7,952 nt of DNA from an uncultured Saprospiraceae bacterium (GTDB taxonomy: Bacteria > Bacteroidota > Bacteroidia > Chitinophagales > Saprospiraceae). The notes under the pieces are model-generated. The model did not search any database, had not been told where the DNA came from, and saw only the letters and a list, made by a program, of their open reading frames with translations. Numbering within the stretch: the first letter of the stretch is position 1; each line of letters starts with the position of its first letter. This document shows positions 1 through 7,094 of the stretch, piece after piece. Location: the NCBI GenBank assembly GCA_937127195.1, contig CAKZLT010000288.1:1-7952 (forward strand), in the 5' to 3' direction. Position numbers and translations under genes: made by a program.

Positions 1-80
1 AAAAATGAAGTAACACCTTGATTATCAAAAGTTATTCACTCATTTTATCATTCGCTAATTCTGTCATTGTACTTAAAGTG

Positions 81-113
81 AACCAATATTGATTCTTAGA
101 GTTGATATTGGTT
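81..113 (+). other. Imperfect hairpin, best folded as + strand RNA
   Basis: The arms AACCAATAT (81-89) and ATATTGGTT (105-113) are perfectly complementary. Read as + strand RNA the pairing continues inward through U-G, G-U, A-U, U-G, A-U and C-G pairs to a 3-base loop (UUA at 96-98), giving about 15 continuous pairs. On the - strand three of these become A-C mismatches, so the fold favours + strand transcription. It may lie in the 3' end of a + strand transcript entering from the left, but only a broken T-rich stretch follows (GGTTTTGGTTACTATT), so it is a weak terminator at best. The surrounding bases 1-175 hold no gene I can support; every + frame entering from the left closes by base 21. 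Confidence 0.4.
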
Positions 114-175
114 TTGGTTACTATTCAACATTATCCAAAAAACAGACACTGCTGAATAGTTAGGCGATTTTTTAT

Positions 176-222
176 AAAAAAACGAGATATAACGTTAGCT
201 AAAAGCATTACATTATATCTCG
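176..222 (-). terminator. Rho-independent terminator of the amidase gene
   Basis: A perfect 10-bp inverted repeat (CGAGATATAA at 183-192 and TTATATCTCG at 213-222) encloses a 20-base loop. On the - strand the stem is followed directly by seven T (A7 at 176-182 on the + strand), the standard shape of an intrinsic terminator. It starts 44 bases beyond the amidase stop codon. On the + strand a run of nine T (231-239) lies a few bases past the stem, so it could also stop rightward transcription, less ideally. Confidence 0.7.
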
Positions 223-265
223 AACAATTATTTTTTTTTGCAAAAAAATTAAAAACCATAGAATC

Positions 266-3259
266 CTACGATTTTTTGTAAATTTTTCCTCGTAAAGTTC
301 TACTACCAACTACAATTTCATAGTCGTAAATACCACTTGCCAGATTTCTATCCATTGATAAGCGTTTTTTTTGCCCCCAACGATGCTGCCATTTGATAAC
401 TTTTACCCGAGTTCCATTGCTATTTCGCAACGTAAAAGAAGCTCTACCAGTCTCTATATTAGACAAATCTATCGAAATGTCATCTTTAAAAGGAGCTGGA
501 AATATATTAGCAGGATTAGGTAAATCATTTACGTTTACTCTGCCCCGTGAAGATTTACCTTCAAAATCTACAACTACATCAACAGCATTTTTCTTAGGCT
601 TAATTAACATTCGAGCAGCACTTCCTATCAGTTCATTTCGAGTACTTTCTATTGGAATCGACTCTAATGGAAAACCAAAGTTCACCACTTTAAAGTCTTT
701 TCCCATATAAGCAACTCCTGCAGTTCCACCAATTCCTCCTTGATATTTTAGTATAGACTTTGCACCACCATAAGGAATTAACACATCGGGATATTCTACA
801 TCATAAAGTGTTTTTCCATTATCTACAAAACCTTTAAGCTGATTCAAACTAGAGTTATTTTCTCCTAAAAAATTATAAGTATCCGCGTCATCGGCATAAT
901 AAGCAGACTTTAAATAATCTCTATAAAAACCAGGGTCAATTCCTTGTGTATTTCTTGAGAGTTCGTAAGCATGCTCAGAACCAGAAATCATCAAAGCACC
1001 ACCACTATCCAAATAACGCTTAATCAAAACACGTTCTTTATAATTCAATGTTTGATTTTTAACAGACTCTTCGCCCAAAAACCAATCGACCGCAGGATAT
1101 TTGACAAGTAAAACTTCACCCGCTTGTACCGCTTCATTTGTTGCTCCATCAAAACTATAACCGACTTTTTCTAGAGCTTTCGCATGAAGTACAGCATAAT
1201 CGTAACTATTCATTCTATCATAAAAATGACGCTGTGTCGTACCAAGGTAACTTCCATCATACTGACGAATAGCAGCGGATTTATCTAATCTATCAAAGCC
1301 ATCTACTATCAAAAAATCCACTCTTTTAGAACCATTGTTAGGTGTTCTTGCGGCTACCACTGCCGTTTCAAAAGATTCTCCACCAGCATTCAGAGCTGTT
1401 ATTTTAAAGAAATAAGTTGCACCTGGTTTCAAATTCAATAAGGTATAAGATGTTCCATAAACCTGAATACCTTCCGAGAAAGCCTTTCCGTGAGTACTTA
1501 CATAAACCTTGTAACTTGTTGCTTTGTGTCCTCCTACACCACCAAATTGAGGAGCTTTCCATTTCAATAAAATGGAGCTATTTCCTACATTCGCGGCACT
1601 CAAATGAGTTGGAGGTTCTGGCAAAAAGACAGGTTTTTTGCCATCTTTTGCAGCAAAATACCTTGTAATACCTTGATAAACAGCACGAGCTGTTAATCGT
1701 CTAAATTTAGGTGATTTGATGGCTTCCAAATCTTTTTTATGGTCATGGAAACCAATCTCAATCAATGCGCCTGGCATAGTTGAAAGATTACGCAGCTCAC
1801 CAAAATTAGCGGATTTCTGACCTCTATCCACCCAATTCTTATCCCATTCGGAGCGAATGTCATTGACGACTTCTTGATGAATATATTTTCTTAAAGAAGG
1901 ACTTCCCTTTGTATATTTTCCATTATAAATAAAAGTCTCTGTTCCTGTTCCTCTTCCTTGACCAGCATTTGTATGCCATGAAATGTAACAAGCATTATTG
2001 CGTTCTTTCCACGTTCCTTTTGCCAATTCCCATTCAGCATATCTTGGTCGAACCGCTACATCGCTTTCTCCGTGAGGATAGCCTTGATATTTGGTATAAT
2101 ATAATGCTCCTTCTTCGAATCGGGGTTCATTACTCAAGCCACCGACTTTATCTGGAATACTACTTTTTCCACCGCCAAAACGAATCGCATCCGCAATAAT
2201 CGCCTGATTCAAATCTGATGATTGATTGGTCAGTGTGACACTTCCCATTTTGCCTTTTTCAAAATAAAACTGCCCTAAATACACCCACGTCAAACCATGC
2301 GTCTCTTGATTAATACTCACCACAGACTCACCTCCAGCGTGTCTTACAATGTATCTAGTATCTTTTGAGCGATTATTTCCATTTCTGTAATAAGTTGATA
2401 CCCAATACCAACCCGCTTCTGGAATTTCTGGTGTATAGGTGGCAGCCGCTGTTACATTTCCTTTTGAATATACATAACGATAATTTTTACCGTAGCCTTT
2501 TGAACCACTTTTTGCCCAATAACCTCTTGTCGAAAAGCCTTTACTTTCGTCGTCAACAATCACTTCATTAGCATTCATGTCACGCTCTCGAACTGTCCAA
2601 ACATTTGCTCCAGCATTTTCTAAATACTTTAACAAATACTGATTTACAACTTCGACTGTACCAAAATCTTCAACGATTCCATTTTTATTTTTTCGCTGTG
2701 TTTTCCAACGATTATGTTTATACAACCAACCATGACCAGCACTCAACCAGACCGTTTTATCAGTCAATAAGCCTTTTCGCTTGGTAATATTCGGAATTGC
2801 TGTGTATAAATCTGGAATATCTGCCGCTTCTCCTTTTGTACTAAAACCAATTTCTTCGTCTGCATTATTCATTGGTGCAGGCATTGGCATAGTCCTTCTT
2901 TTTTTAGAAATTAAACTGGAAAGTTCAACAAATCGACCTCTTTGATTAATTCCTATAAAATAGTTAGAAACGTTTAGGTTTGGTATTAAAGGTAATAAGT
3001 GTTCATTGATTTCGTCAATGTCCTCTTCTGTTATATTAGATACAAAATTTGCGGAAAGTGCGAGAGTGACCTTAATAGAGTTTTGACTCAAAGAAACATC
3101 TTGAACTTTTCCATTCTTATCTGGTATAATATCTTCTTCTTCCTCAATCATTTGATTAAGAAAACTCACAATAGTATCTGTGACCTCTTTTGCATCAAAT
3201 TGTGCAAAAGCAGCAAGGTTCACTAAACACATCGTGAAAATTAGCAGTGATTTTTTCAT
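266..3259 (-). CDS. Secreted multi-domain N-acetylmuramoyl-L-alanine amidase with golvesin-like insert, Fn3 and T9SS tail
   Basis: This 997-residue exported protein probably cuts the amide bond between N-acetylmuramic acid and L-alanine in peptidoglycan. Residues 1-20 are a signal peptide (MKKS, hydrophobic core, cleavage near AFA/Q). Residues 21-135 are an unassigned N-terminal region with an acidic patch near 39-44. The zinc amidase (Amidase_3-like) fold starts near 165. Likely zinc ligands are H176 in SAGHG, E203 and H429 in SWHTNAG, with catalytic E501 in ALIEIGFH. Between E203 and H429 lies an insert (about 240-362) that resembles a golvesin C-terminal domain (WYWVSTYYR, VRHAGG, WVYLGQFYF, ADAIRFGGG). 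Residues 548-640 are a fibronectin III domain. Residues 646-888 resemble a GATase1/ThuA-like fold (VDFLIVDGFDR, YLDSGGALMISGSEHAYEL). Residues 911-997 resemble a T9SS type A sorting domain ending in GIYDYEIVVG and KIYKKS, so export across the outer membrane is likely. The ATG at 3259 is chosen because it opens the signal peptide. From memory, similar Bacteroidota proteins are often labelled xanthan lyase, which the amidase residues do not support. It is divergent from the ATPase gene and has its own terminator. Confidence 0.9.
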   Translation of the reverse strand: MKKSLLIFTMCLVNLAAFAQFDAKEVTDTIVSFLNQMIEEEEDIIPDKNGKVQDVSLSQNSIKVTLALSANFVSNITEEDIDEINEHLLPLIPNLNVSNYFIGINQRGRFVELSSLISKKRRTMPMPAPMNNADEEIGFSTKGEAADIPDLYTAIPNITKRKGLLTDKTVWLSAGHGWLYKHNRWKTQRKNKNGIVEDFGTVEVVNQYLLKYLENAGANVWTVRERDMNANEVIVDDESKGFSTRGYWAKSGSKGYGKNYRYVYSKGNVTAAATYTPEIPEAGWYWVSTYYRNGNNRSKDTRYIVRHAGGESVVSINQETHGLTWVYLGQFYFEKGKMGSVTLTNQSSDLNQAIIADAIRFGGGKSSIPDKVGGLSNEPRFEEGALYYTKYQGYPHGESDVAVRPRYAEWELAKGTWKERNNACYISWHTNAGQGRGTGTETFIYNGKYTKGSPSLRKYIHQEVVNDIRSEWDKNWVDRGQKSANFGELRNLSTMPGALIEIGFHDHKKDLEAIKSPKFRRLTARAVYQGITRYFAAKDGKKPVFLPEPPTHLSAANVGNSSILLKWKAPQFGGVGGHKATSYKVYVSTHGKAFSEGIQVYGTSYTLLNLKPGATYFFKITALNAGGESFETAVVAARTPNNGSKRVDFLIVDGFDRLDKSAAIRQYDGSYLGTTQRHFYDRMNSYDYAVLHAKALEKVGYSFDGATNEAVQAGEVLLVKYPAVDWFLGEESVKNQTLNYKERVLIKRYLDSGGALMISGSEHAYELSRNTQGIDPGFYRDYLKSAYYADDADTYNFLGENNSSLNQLKGFVDNGKTLYDVEYPDVLIPYGGAKSILKYQGGIGGTAGVAYMGKDFKVVNFGFPLESIPIESTRNELIGSAARMLIKPKKNAVDVVVDFEGKSSRGRVNVNDLPNPANIFPAPFKDDISIDLSNIETGRASFTLRNSNGTRVKVIKWQHRWGQKKRLSMDRNLASGIYDYEIVVGSRTLRGKIYKKS

Positions 3260-3331
3260 CTGTGGTTGATTAAAATTAATAGTTATGTAGCTGTTATTTC
3301 ATTGTCACTATTTAATAGTTATTAAATCAAC

Positions 3332-3363
3332 TAAAATTATACCATTAGTATATAAATAACAAC
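3332..3363 (-). promoter_or_regulatory. Candidate amidase promoter (Bacteroidota-type)
   Basis: Read on the - strand, GTTG (3363-3360) is followed after 20 bases by TAATTTTA (3339-3332). This resembles the Bacteroidota consensus of TTTG near -33 and TAnnTTTG near -7, with the last base of the -7 box differing. It would give a leader of roughly 65 bases before the ATG at 3259. The overlapping TTGTTA and TATAAT boxes are only 15 bases apart, short for a classical sigma-70 promoter. The background is very AT-rich, so chance matches are common. Confidence 0.3.
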
Positions 3364-3569
3364 TAATTCCTCTTTTTTAGTATTTCTAAAAAGTATAATT
3401 ACTATTCATTTTTATAAACCGAATAAAAAACAGCCTTTAATACAATTAAAAACTTATAATACATTTAATAAAAATTTATTTTTCATCCTATTTTATAAAA
3501 AAGTATATTTAATATTAGTGAAGTAGATTTCATTTTTTTTATAAAAATCAATGTCACAACTAAAACTTA

Positions 3570-3612
3570 TTATTGATTCTAAAATGTTAGAAAAGCATTT
3601 TAGAGTCAATAA
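3570..3612 (+). promoter_or_regulatory. 17-bp hairpin upstream of the AAA+ ATPase gene
   Basis: The core arms ATTGATTCTAAAATG (3572-3586) and CATTTTAGAGTCAAT (3596-3610) are complementary at 14 of 15 positions. The exception is a T opposite G, which pairs as U-G in + strand RNA. Two more T-A pairs extend the stem to 17 bp around a 9-base loop. It ends 75 bases before the ATPase ATG. The + strand downstream is T-rich but interrupted (ATTTTCCTTTTTC), so it could be a leader attenuator, a terminator for a short upstream transcript, or an operator. A 26-codon frame (3551-3631, ATG to TAA) runs through the hairpin; a leader peptide cannot be excluded but has no other support. Confidence 0.45.
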
Positions 3613-3687
3613 AGATTTTCCTTTTTCATAAAAAAACAATATTATTGGACAGAAGAGCTATTCTATACAATTCTATCTAAATAATTT

Positions 3688-6600
3688 ATGGCTTATAAAC
3701 TAAAAATACCTTTTTACTCCATAGAAATTTCATTTCTTGAAAGCAGTAAACTACAAGTCCCAATGTATGAACACCAAGTTGTTCATATTGCTTCTACTTC
3801 GACTCCTTTGGCTCGTCAATTTGAAAAAGCATTTCAAGAAAAAGTCATTGATAAAGGCGAATACATTGCTATACTCGACCAATATCAAGCCGCAGAATAT
3901 TCAAAAGACAGCATAACAGTTGGTTTCAAAGCATCAAAAGATAGAATAAGCTATCCTAGTTTTGAATTGACTTTTGATTATTATTATAAAGCAACCGAAA
4001 AAGATTTTTGGGGCATTATTCCTGTATTGGGGTTGGAAGCTTTTGGCTCAGATCCTAAAATACTTCATTCCAATTTAATTGAAACTGTCAAACTAGAATT
4101 TGCTCGAAAAAGGCGTTTGCAGTCTTTACGTACCATTATAGAAACGCAATGGTACGACAATACAGAACTTAAAGAAAGAGAGGTTTCTTTCTCTTTTTAT
4201 ACGCCTTCCGAACTCGAAAGACTGCATGATAAGAAGAAAGCAGAATTACTTCCTAAGGTGGCTGAGCGTTTGAATATTGGTAAAAAAATAGCTTTTGGTC
4301 GCCAAAAAGAAGTTGAGCAATTAGCTAATATTTTAAAAGGAAAATTTTCAAAAAGTGTCTTAATTGTTGGTGCATCTGGTGTCGGAAAAACAAGTTTGGT
4401 CTGGGAATTAGCCTATCAAAAAAATAAGCTCAATGTCAAGCAAAACATCTACGAAACAACCGCATCGACGCTCATTAAAGAACTAACTAAGGATACTGGT
4501 TGGCAAGACAATTTAGCGTTTTTGTGCCGTGAGTTATCTGCTAAAGGCGATATTCTTTACGTCAGGAACTTGCTAGAGCTTTTTGAAGTCGGGCAATATG
4601 AAGGAAATAGCGTAAGCATGGCGTTGTATCTGAGGTCGTATTTATCGCGTGGAGAAATCACGATTGTTTCGGAATGTACTAATGAAGAATTTGCTAAAAT
4701 TGAATTAAAAAGTCCTAATTATTTGGCATTTTTTCAAGTTATTCGACTCGAAGAACCTAAACAGTTGGAGGAAGTAATTATAAAGAAAATAGAGTCCATT
4801 GCTAAAGGTCAAAACCTTTCTGTTGACCAAGAAGCTGTTCGCGAAACGGTGCGGTTGAATAAGCGTTATATGCCTTATTCTGGCTTTCCTGGCAAGCCTG
4901 TACAGTTTTTAGAAGGTATTTTATTGAATCATTTTACAAAAGAAAAAGAAGCTACTGAGGCAAAAAAACGATTAGACAAACAACTTGTTTTTGAGCAATT
5001 TAGTCAAGAAGCAGGAATGCCTCGTTTTATGATTGACCCGAATATTCCGATGAATTTGGAGGAAGTCAGAAATCATTTTAGCTCCAATATTTTTGGTCAA
5101 GAAAAAGCGGTTGACAGCGTTGTCGATTTGCTGGCAACGGTCAAAACGGCTTTGGCAAGACAAGGCAAGCCGATTGCTTCGTTTTTATTTGTTGGGCCTA
5201 CGGGAGTCGGAAAAACTGAAATGGCAAAAGTTCTTGCACAATTTATGTTTGGGAGTCGAGACCGTATGATTCGGTTTGATATGAGCGAATACTCTAGCCC
5301 ATATCAAGTCATGCGATTGACTGGATTGTCTTATTTTCAAGATGGAATTTTGACCTCTGCGGTGCGTCAAACGCCATTTTCTGTGTTGTTATTTGATGAA
5401 ATCGAGAAGGCGAGTCCACTTTTTTATGATTTATTATTACAGTTATTGAGTGAAGGTCGATTGACAGACAGCAGCGGAAGACTCGTTAATTTTTGTAGTA
5501 CTATTATTATAATGACTTCCAATATTGGTGCGGCAAACTTGCAAACGGGGCGCGTCGGTTGGTCAAATGAATTGGATGTAAAAGCGATTTCTGAGCATTT
5601 TTCGAGTGCGGTTCGTAAGCATTTTAGACCAGAGTTATTCAATAGGATTGACCAAGTAATACCATTTGAACCAATTAATAAAAACGTGATTCGATATGTT
5701 GTCAATCGCGAAATTAACCTGTTTAGGCAACGTGAAGGCGTAAAAGCTCGTGGACTTGATTTGAAAATAAGCGAGGAAGTACTTGATTTTGTTGGGCAAA
5801 AAGGCTACGACCCAAAGTATGGCGCAAGGCAAATACAACGAGCCATCAGAGAATTGATTATAATTCCGATGGGGATTCATTTGAATAATTTTTCGTATGA
5901 TGAAAAACTAGAAGTTTATCTGACTATGAAAGCTGGCAAAATTGATATTAATATAGAAACTGACCCATTGAAGTTTGATTTACTCATGGAAGAGTTGACG
6001 CGCAACGAATTTGCTGACCATGCAGGCGCACTTCGACGCAGTATTCGGATGCTACAAGAGGGAAACTTCTTTGTACAATTGACGAGCGAATTGGAAATGA
6101 TGGAACAGAAACGCCGCAAAATAGGGGATAAGAAGTTTTGGAAAAGCAAAAAAGGGCAAAAGTATAGTTACTACTTAGCAACAAAGGACAAAGTAGAGAT
6201 GATGGCACTTCAAATCGAAGGTTTTGAAGAAGAATTAATGATGGTCGGAATGGGTTTACAATCTTATAATACTCGAATCATTGATGATATTAAGGCGTGG
6301 GAAAAATCTTATTTTGATATAAAAGTAGAATTATTTACCCGTATCAATCAGCAATCTGATAGTTGTCGTTTGGCGATTTATGGAAAGGATTTGGAGCAAG
6401 TCGTTGATATTTATTTCGATATTTTTAAGAAAAAAGAGTTTCTAGTTGCTGCTTCGTCGCTTTGGTTCAGGGAAAGTCATTTCAATGAAGTCGTAGAAAG
6501 TATTGAAAAAGTCAAGGATGATTCTGGTAAAACGGTTGCCACAATCACCAAAAATAAACCGCGACATGAATACATTTCAAAGGCATTTGACATTGAAAAT

Positions 6601-6972
6601 AAAGCGCATTCTTTGACTCCTGAAAAGGAAAGTGATGTATTTGTAGGAATAGAAATCGACCTGTTTGGTCAGTGTCCTTATTTGTATTTTTCGGAAGAAA
6701 ACGGTTTTCATCGCCTAAAATTGGAAGAGAAAAAGCAAAATACTTACCATATTATATGTTCGGAAGACATCAAAGCCAAAATAACGCCGCTGGATATTCA
6801 TCGTAAAAAGCATTTTGAAAGAAAAAATGCTAGAAGAACATTTTCAGAAAGCCACATTAAGGATAATATATACAAGATTAATAGAGAAATCACACGCGAC
6901 AACTTAGCCGAAATGCTGATTACGGCAATGAATGAACGTTTTAATGATAAACTGGATAGTGTTTTGGTTTAA
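3688..6972 (+). CDS. Clp/Hsp100-like double AAA+ ATPase with degenerate D1 and C-terminal release-factor (PCRF)-like domain
   Basis: This is a 1094-residue cytoplasmic protein with no signal peptide. Residues 1-200 are a domain I do not recognise; no Clp_N repeat is visible. D1 (about 203-420) has Walker A GASGVGKT (228-235), but the Walker B IDE of Clp proteins is replaced by V292-R293-N294, and the ERRFQ arginine finger region reads LAFFQ (346-350), so D1 probably binds but does not hydrolyse ATP. The coiled-coil middle domain of ClpB is absent. D2 (about 455-757) is intact: Walker A GPTGVGKT (503-510), Walker B LLFDEIEKA with D570 and E571, sensor 1 TSN, arginine finger R653 in FNRID, sensor 2 R714 in GAR. 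The usual GYVG pore loop is missing; the stretch reads RLTGLSYFQDGILTSAVR (543-560). Residues 760-865 are helical and charged. Residues 875-1035 resemble the PCRF domain of RF1/RF2, best seen at 988-1010 (IEID, G994, Y998, then G-F-H-R-L), and the C-terminal helix resembles that of release factors, without GGQ. The start is secure because an in-frame TAA lies at 3682-3684. The role is unknown; ribosome or translation-complex remodelling is inference. Confidence 0.9.
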   Translation: MAYKLKIPFYSIEISFLESSKLQVPMYEHQVVHIASTSTPLARQFEKAFQEKVIDKGEYIAILDQYQAAEYSKDSITVGFKASKDRISYPSFELTFDYYYKATEKDFWGIIPVLGLEAFGSDPKILHSNLIETVKLEFARKRRLQSLRTIIETQWYDNTELKEREVSFSFYTPSELERLHDKKKAELLPKVAERLNIGKKIAFGRQKEVEQLANILKGKFSKSVLIVGASGVGKTSLVWELAYQKNKLNVKQNIYETTASTLIKELTKDTGWQDNLAFLCRELSAKGDILYVRNLLELFEVGQYEGNSVSMALYLRSYLSRGEITIVSECTNEEFAKIELKSPNYLAFFQVIRLEEPKQLEEVIIKKIESIAKGQNLSVDQEAVRETVRLNKRYMPYSGFPGKPVQFLEGILLNHFTKEKEATEAKKRLDKQLVFEQFSQEAGMPRFMIDPNIPMNLEEVRNHFSSNIFGQEKAVDSVVDLLATVKTALARQGKPIASFLFVGPTGVGKTEMAKVLAQFMFGSRDRMIRFDMSEYSSPYQVMRLTGLSYFQDGILTSAVRQTPFSVLLFDEIEKASPLFYDLLLQLLSEGRLTDSSGRLVNFCSTIIIMTSNIGAANLQTGRVGWSNELDVKAISEHFSSAVRKHFRPELFNRIDQVIPFEPINKNVIRYVVNREINLFRQREGVKARGLDLKISEEVLDFVGQKGYDPKYGARQIQRAIRELIIIPMGIHLNNFSYDEKLEVYLTMKAGKIDINIETDPLKFDLLMEELTRNEFADHAGALRRSIRMLQEGNFFVQLTSELEMMEQKRRKIGDKKFWKSKKGQKYSYYLATKDKVEMMALQIEGFEEELMMVGMGLQSYNTRIIDDIKAWEKSYFDIKVELFTRINQQSDSCRLAIYGKDLEQVVDIYFDIFKKKEFLVAASSLWFRESHFNEVVESIEKVKDDSGKTVATITKNKPRHEYISKAFDIENKAHSLTPEKESDVFVGIEIDLFGQCPYLYFSEENGFHRLKLEEKKQNTYHIICSEDIKAKITPLDIHRKKHFERKNARRTFSESHIKDNIYKINREITRDNLAEMLITAMNERFNDKLDSVLV

Positions 6973-6979
6973 AACGGTT

Positions 6980-7089
6980 GACGGTGGACGGACGCTTCGC
7001 TGACGGACGGCTGCGCCTGATGGTGTTTTAATGCCATAATTAAACGGCTAAAACACCGTCCACCGTCAGCGAAGCGTCCGTCCACCGTC
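6980..7089. repeat. GC-rich REP-like perfect inverted repeat in convergent spacer
   Basis: Arms of 27 bases at 6980-7006 and 7063-7089 are perfect reverse complements. Each arm has 19 G/C of 27 in an otherwise AT-rich window. Inside lie a second stem, GGTGTTTTA (7022-7030) with TAAAACACC (7049-7057), plus a GCC/GGC pair (7033-7035 and 7046-7048). The left arm carries repeated GACGG units, and a GGCTGCGCC mini-palindrome (7009-7017) sits just inside it. The right arm contains GCGAAGC, a sequence known to form very stable DNA mini-hairpins. The element fills the 122 bases between the stop codons of the ATPase (6972) and the small membrane gene (7095). It most likely acts as a bidirectional terminator or is a copy of a dispersed REP-type element; no RAYT transposase lies in the window. 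Confidence 0.85.
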
Positions 7090-7094
7090 TTTTA

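Larger units (their letters stand above)
3260..3687. other. AT-rich divergent intergenic region
   Basis: These 428 bases separate the divergent amidase and AAA+ ATPase genes and should hold both promoters. I see no convincing gene. Contents: an 11-base direct repeat TTAATAGTTAT at 3276-3286 and 3312-3322 (36 bases apart) next to the amidase start; a candidate amidase promoter at 3332-3363; a 7-bp AT hairpin at 3374-3392 (TTTTTAG, loop TATTT, CTAAAAA); and a 17-bp hairpin at 3570-3612. For the ATPase I found no clear Bacteroidota-type -7 box (TAnnTTTG); the nearest approximations are TAGATTTC upstream and TATTATTG at 3640-3647, one mismatch each, without a good -33 partner. Confidence 0.6.

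Noticed and set aside
120..170. Second terminator formed by ACTATTCA (120-127) and TGAATAGT (153-160), followed by a T-run
   Set aside because: The stem is only 8 bp, AT-rich, with a 25-base loop, and the T-run starts 7 bases later; too weak to support.
266..3259. Annotating the secreted protein as a xanthan lyase
   Set aside because: The visible catalytic residues (H176, E203, H429, E501) fit a zinc N-acetylmuramoyl-L-alanine amidase; no polysaccharide lyase features are apparent.
5424..5880. Open frames on the - strand inside the ATPase gene
   Set aside because: They are antisense shadows of a strongly conserved D2 domain, with cysteine- and asparagine-rich products lacking recognisable motifs.
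3688..6972. Calling the ATPase ClpB, ClpC or the type VI secretion ATPase ClpV
   Set aside because: It lacks the Clp N-domain, the coiled-coil middle domain, D1 catalytic residues and the GYVG pore loop, and has a large foreign C-terminal extension; no secretion-system genes are nearby.
6980..7089. CRISPR array or insertion sequence remnant
   Set aside because: There are only two arms, in inverted rather than direct orientation, with no regular spacers, no transposase and no flanking target duplication seen.
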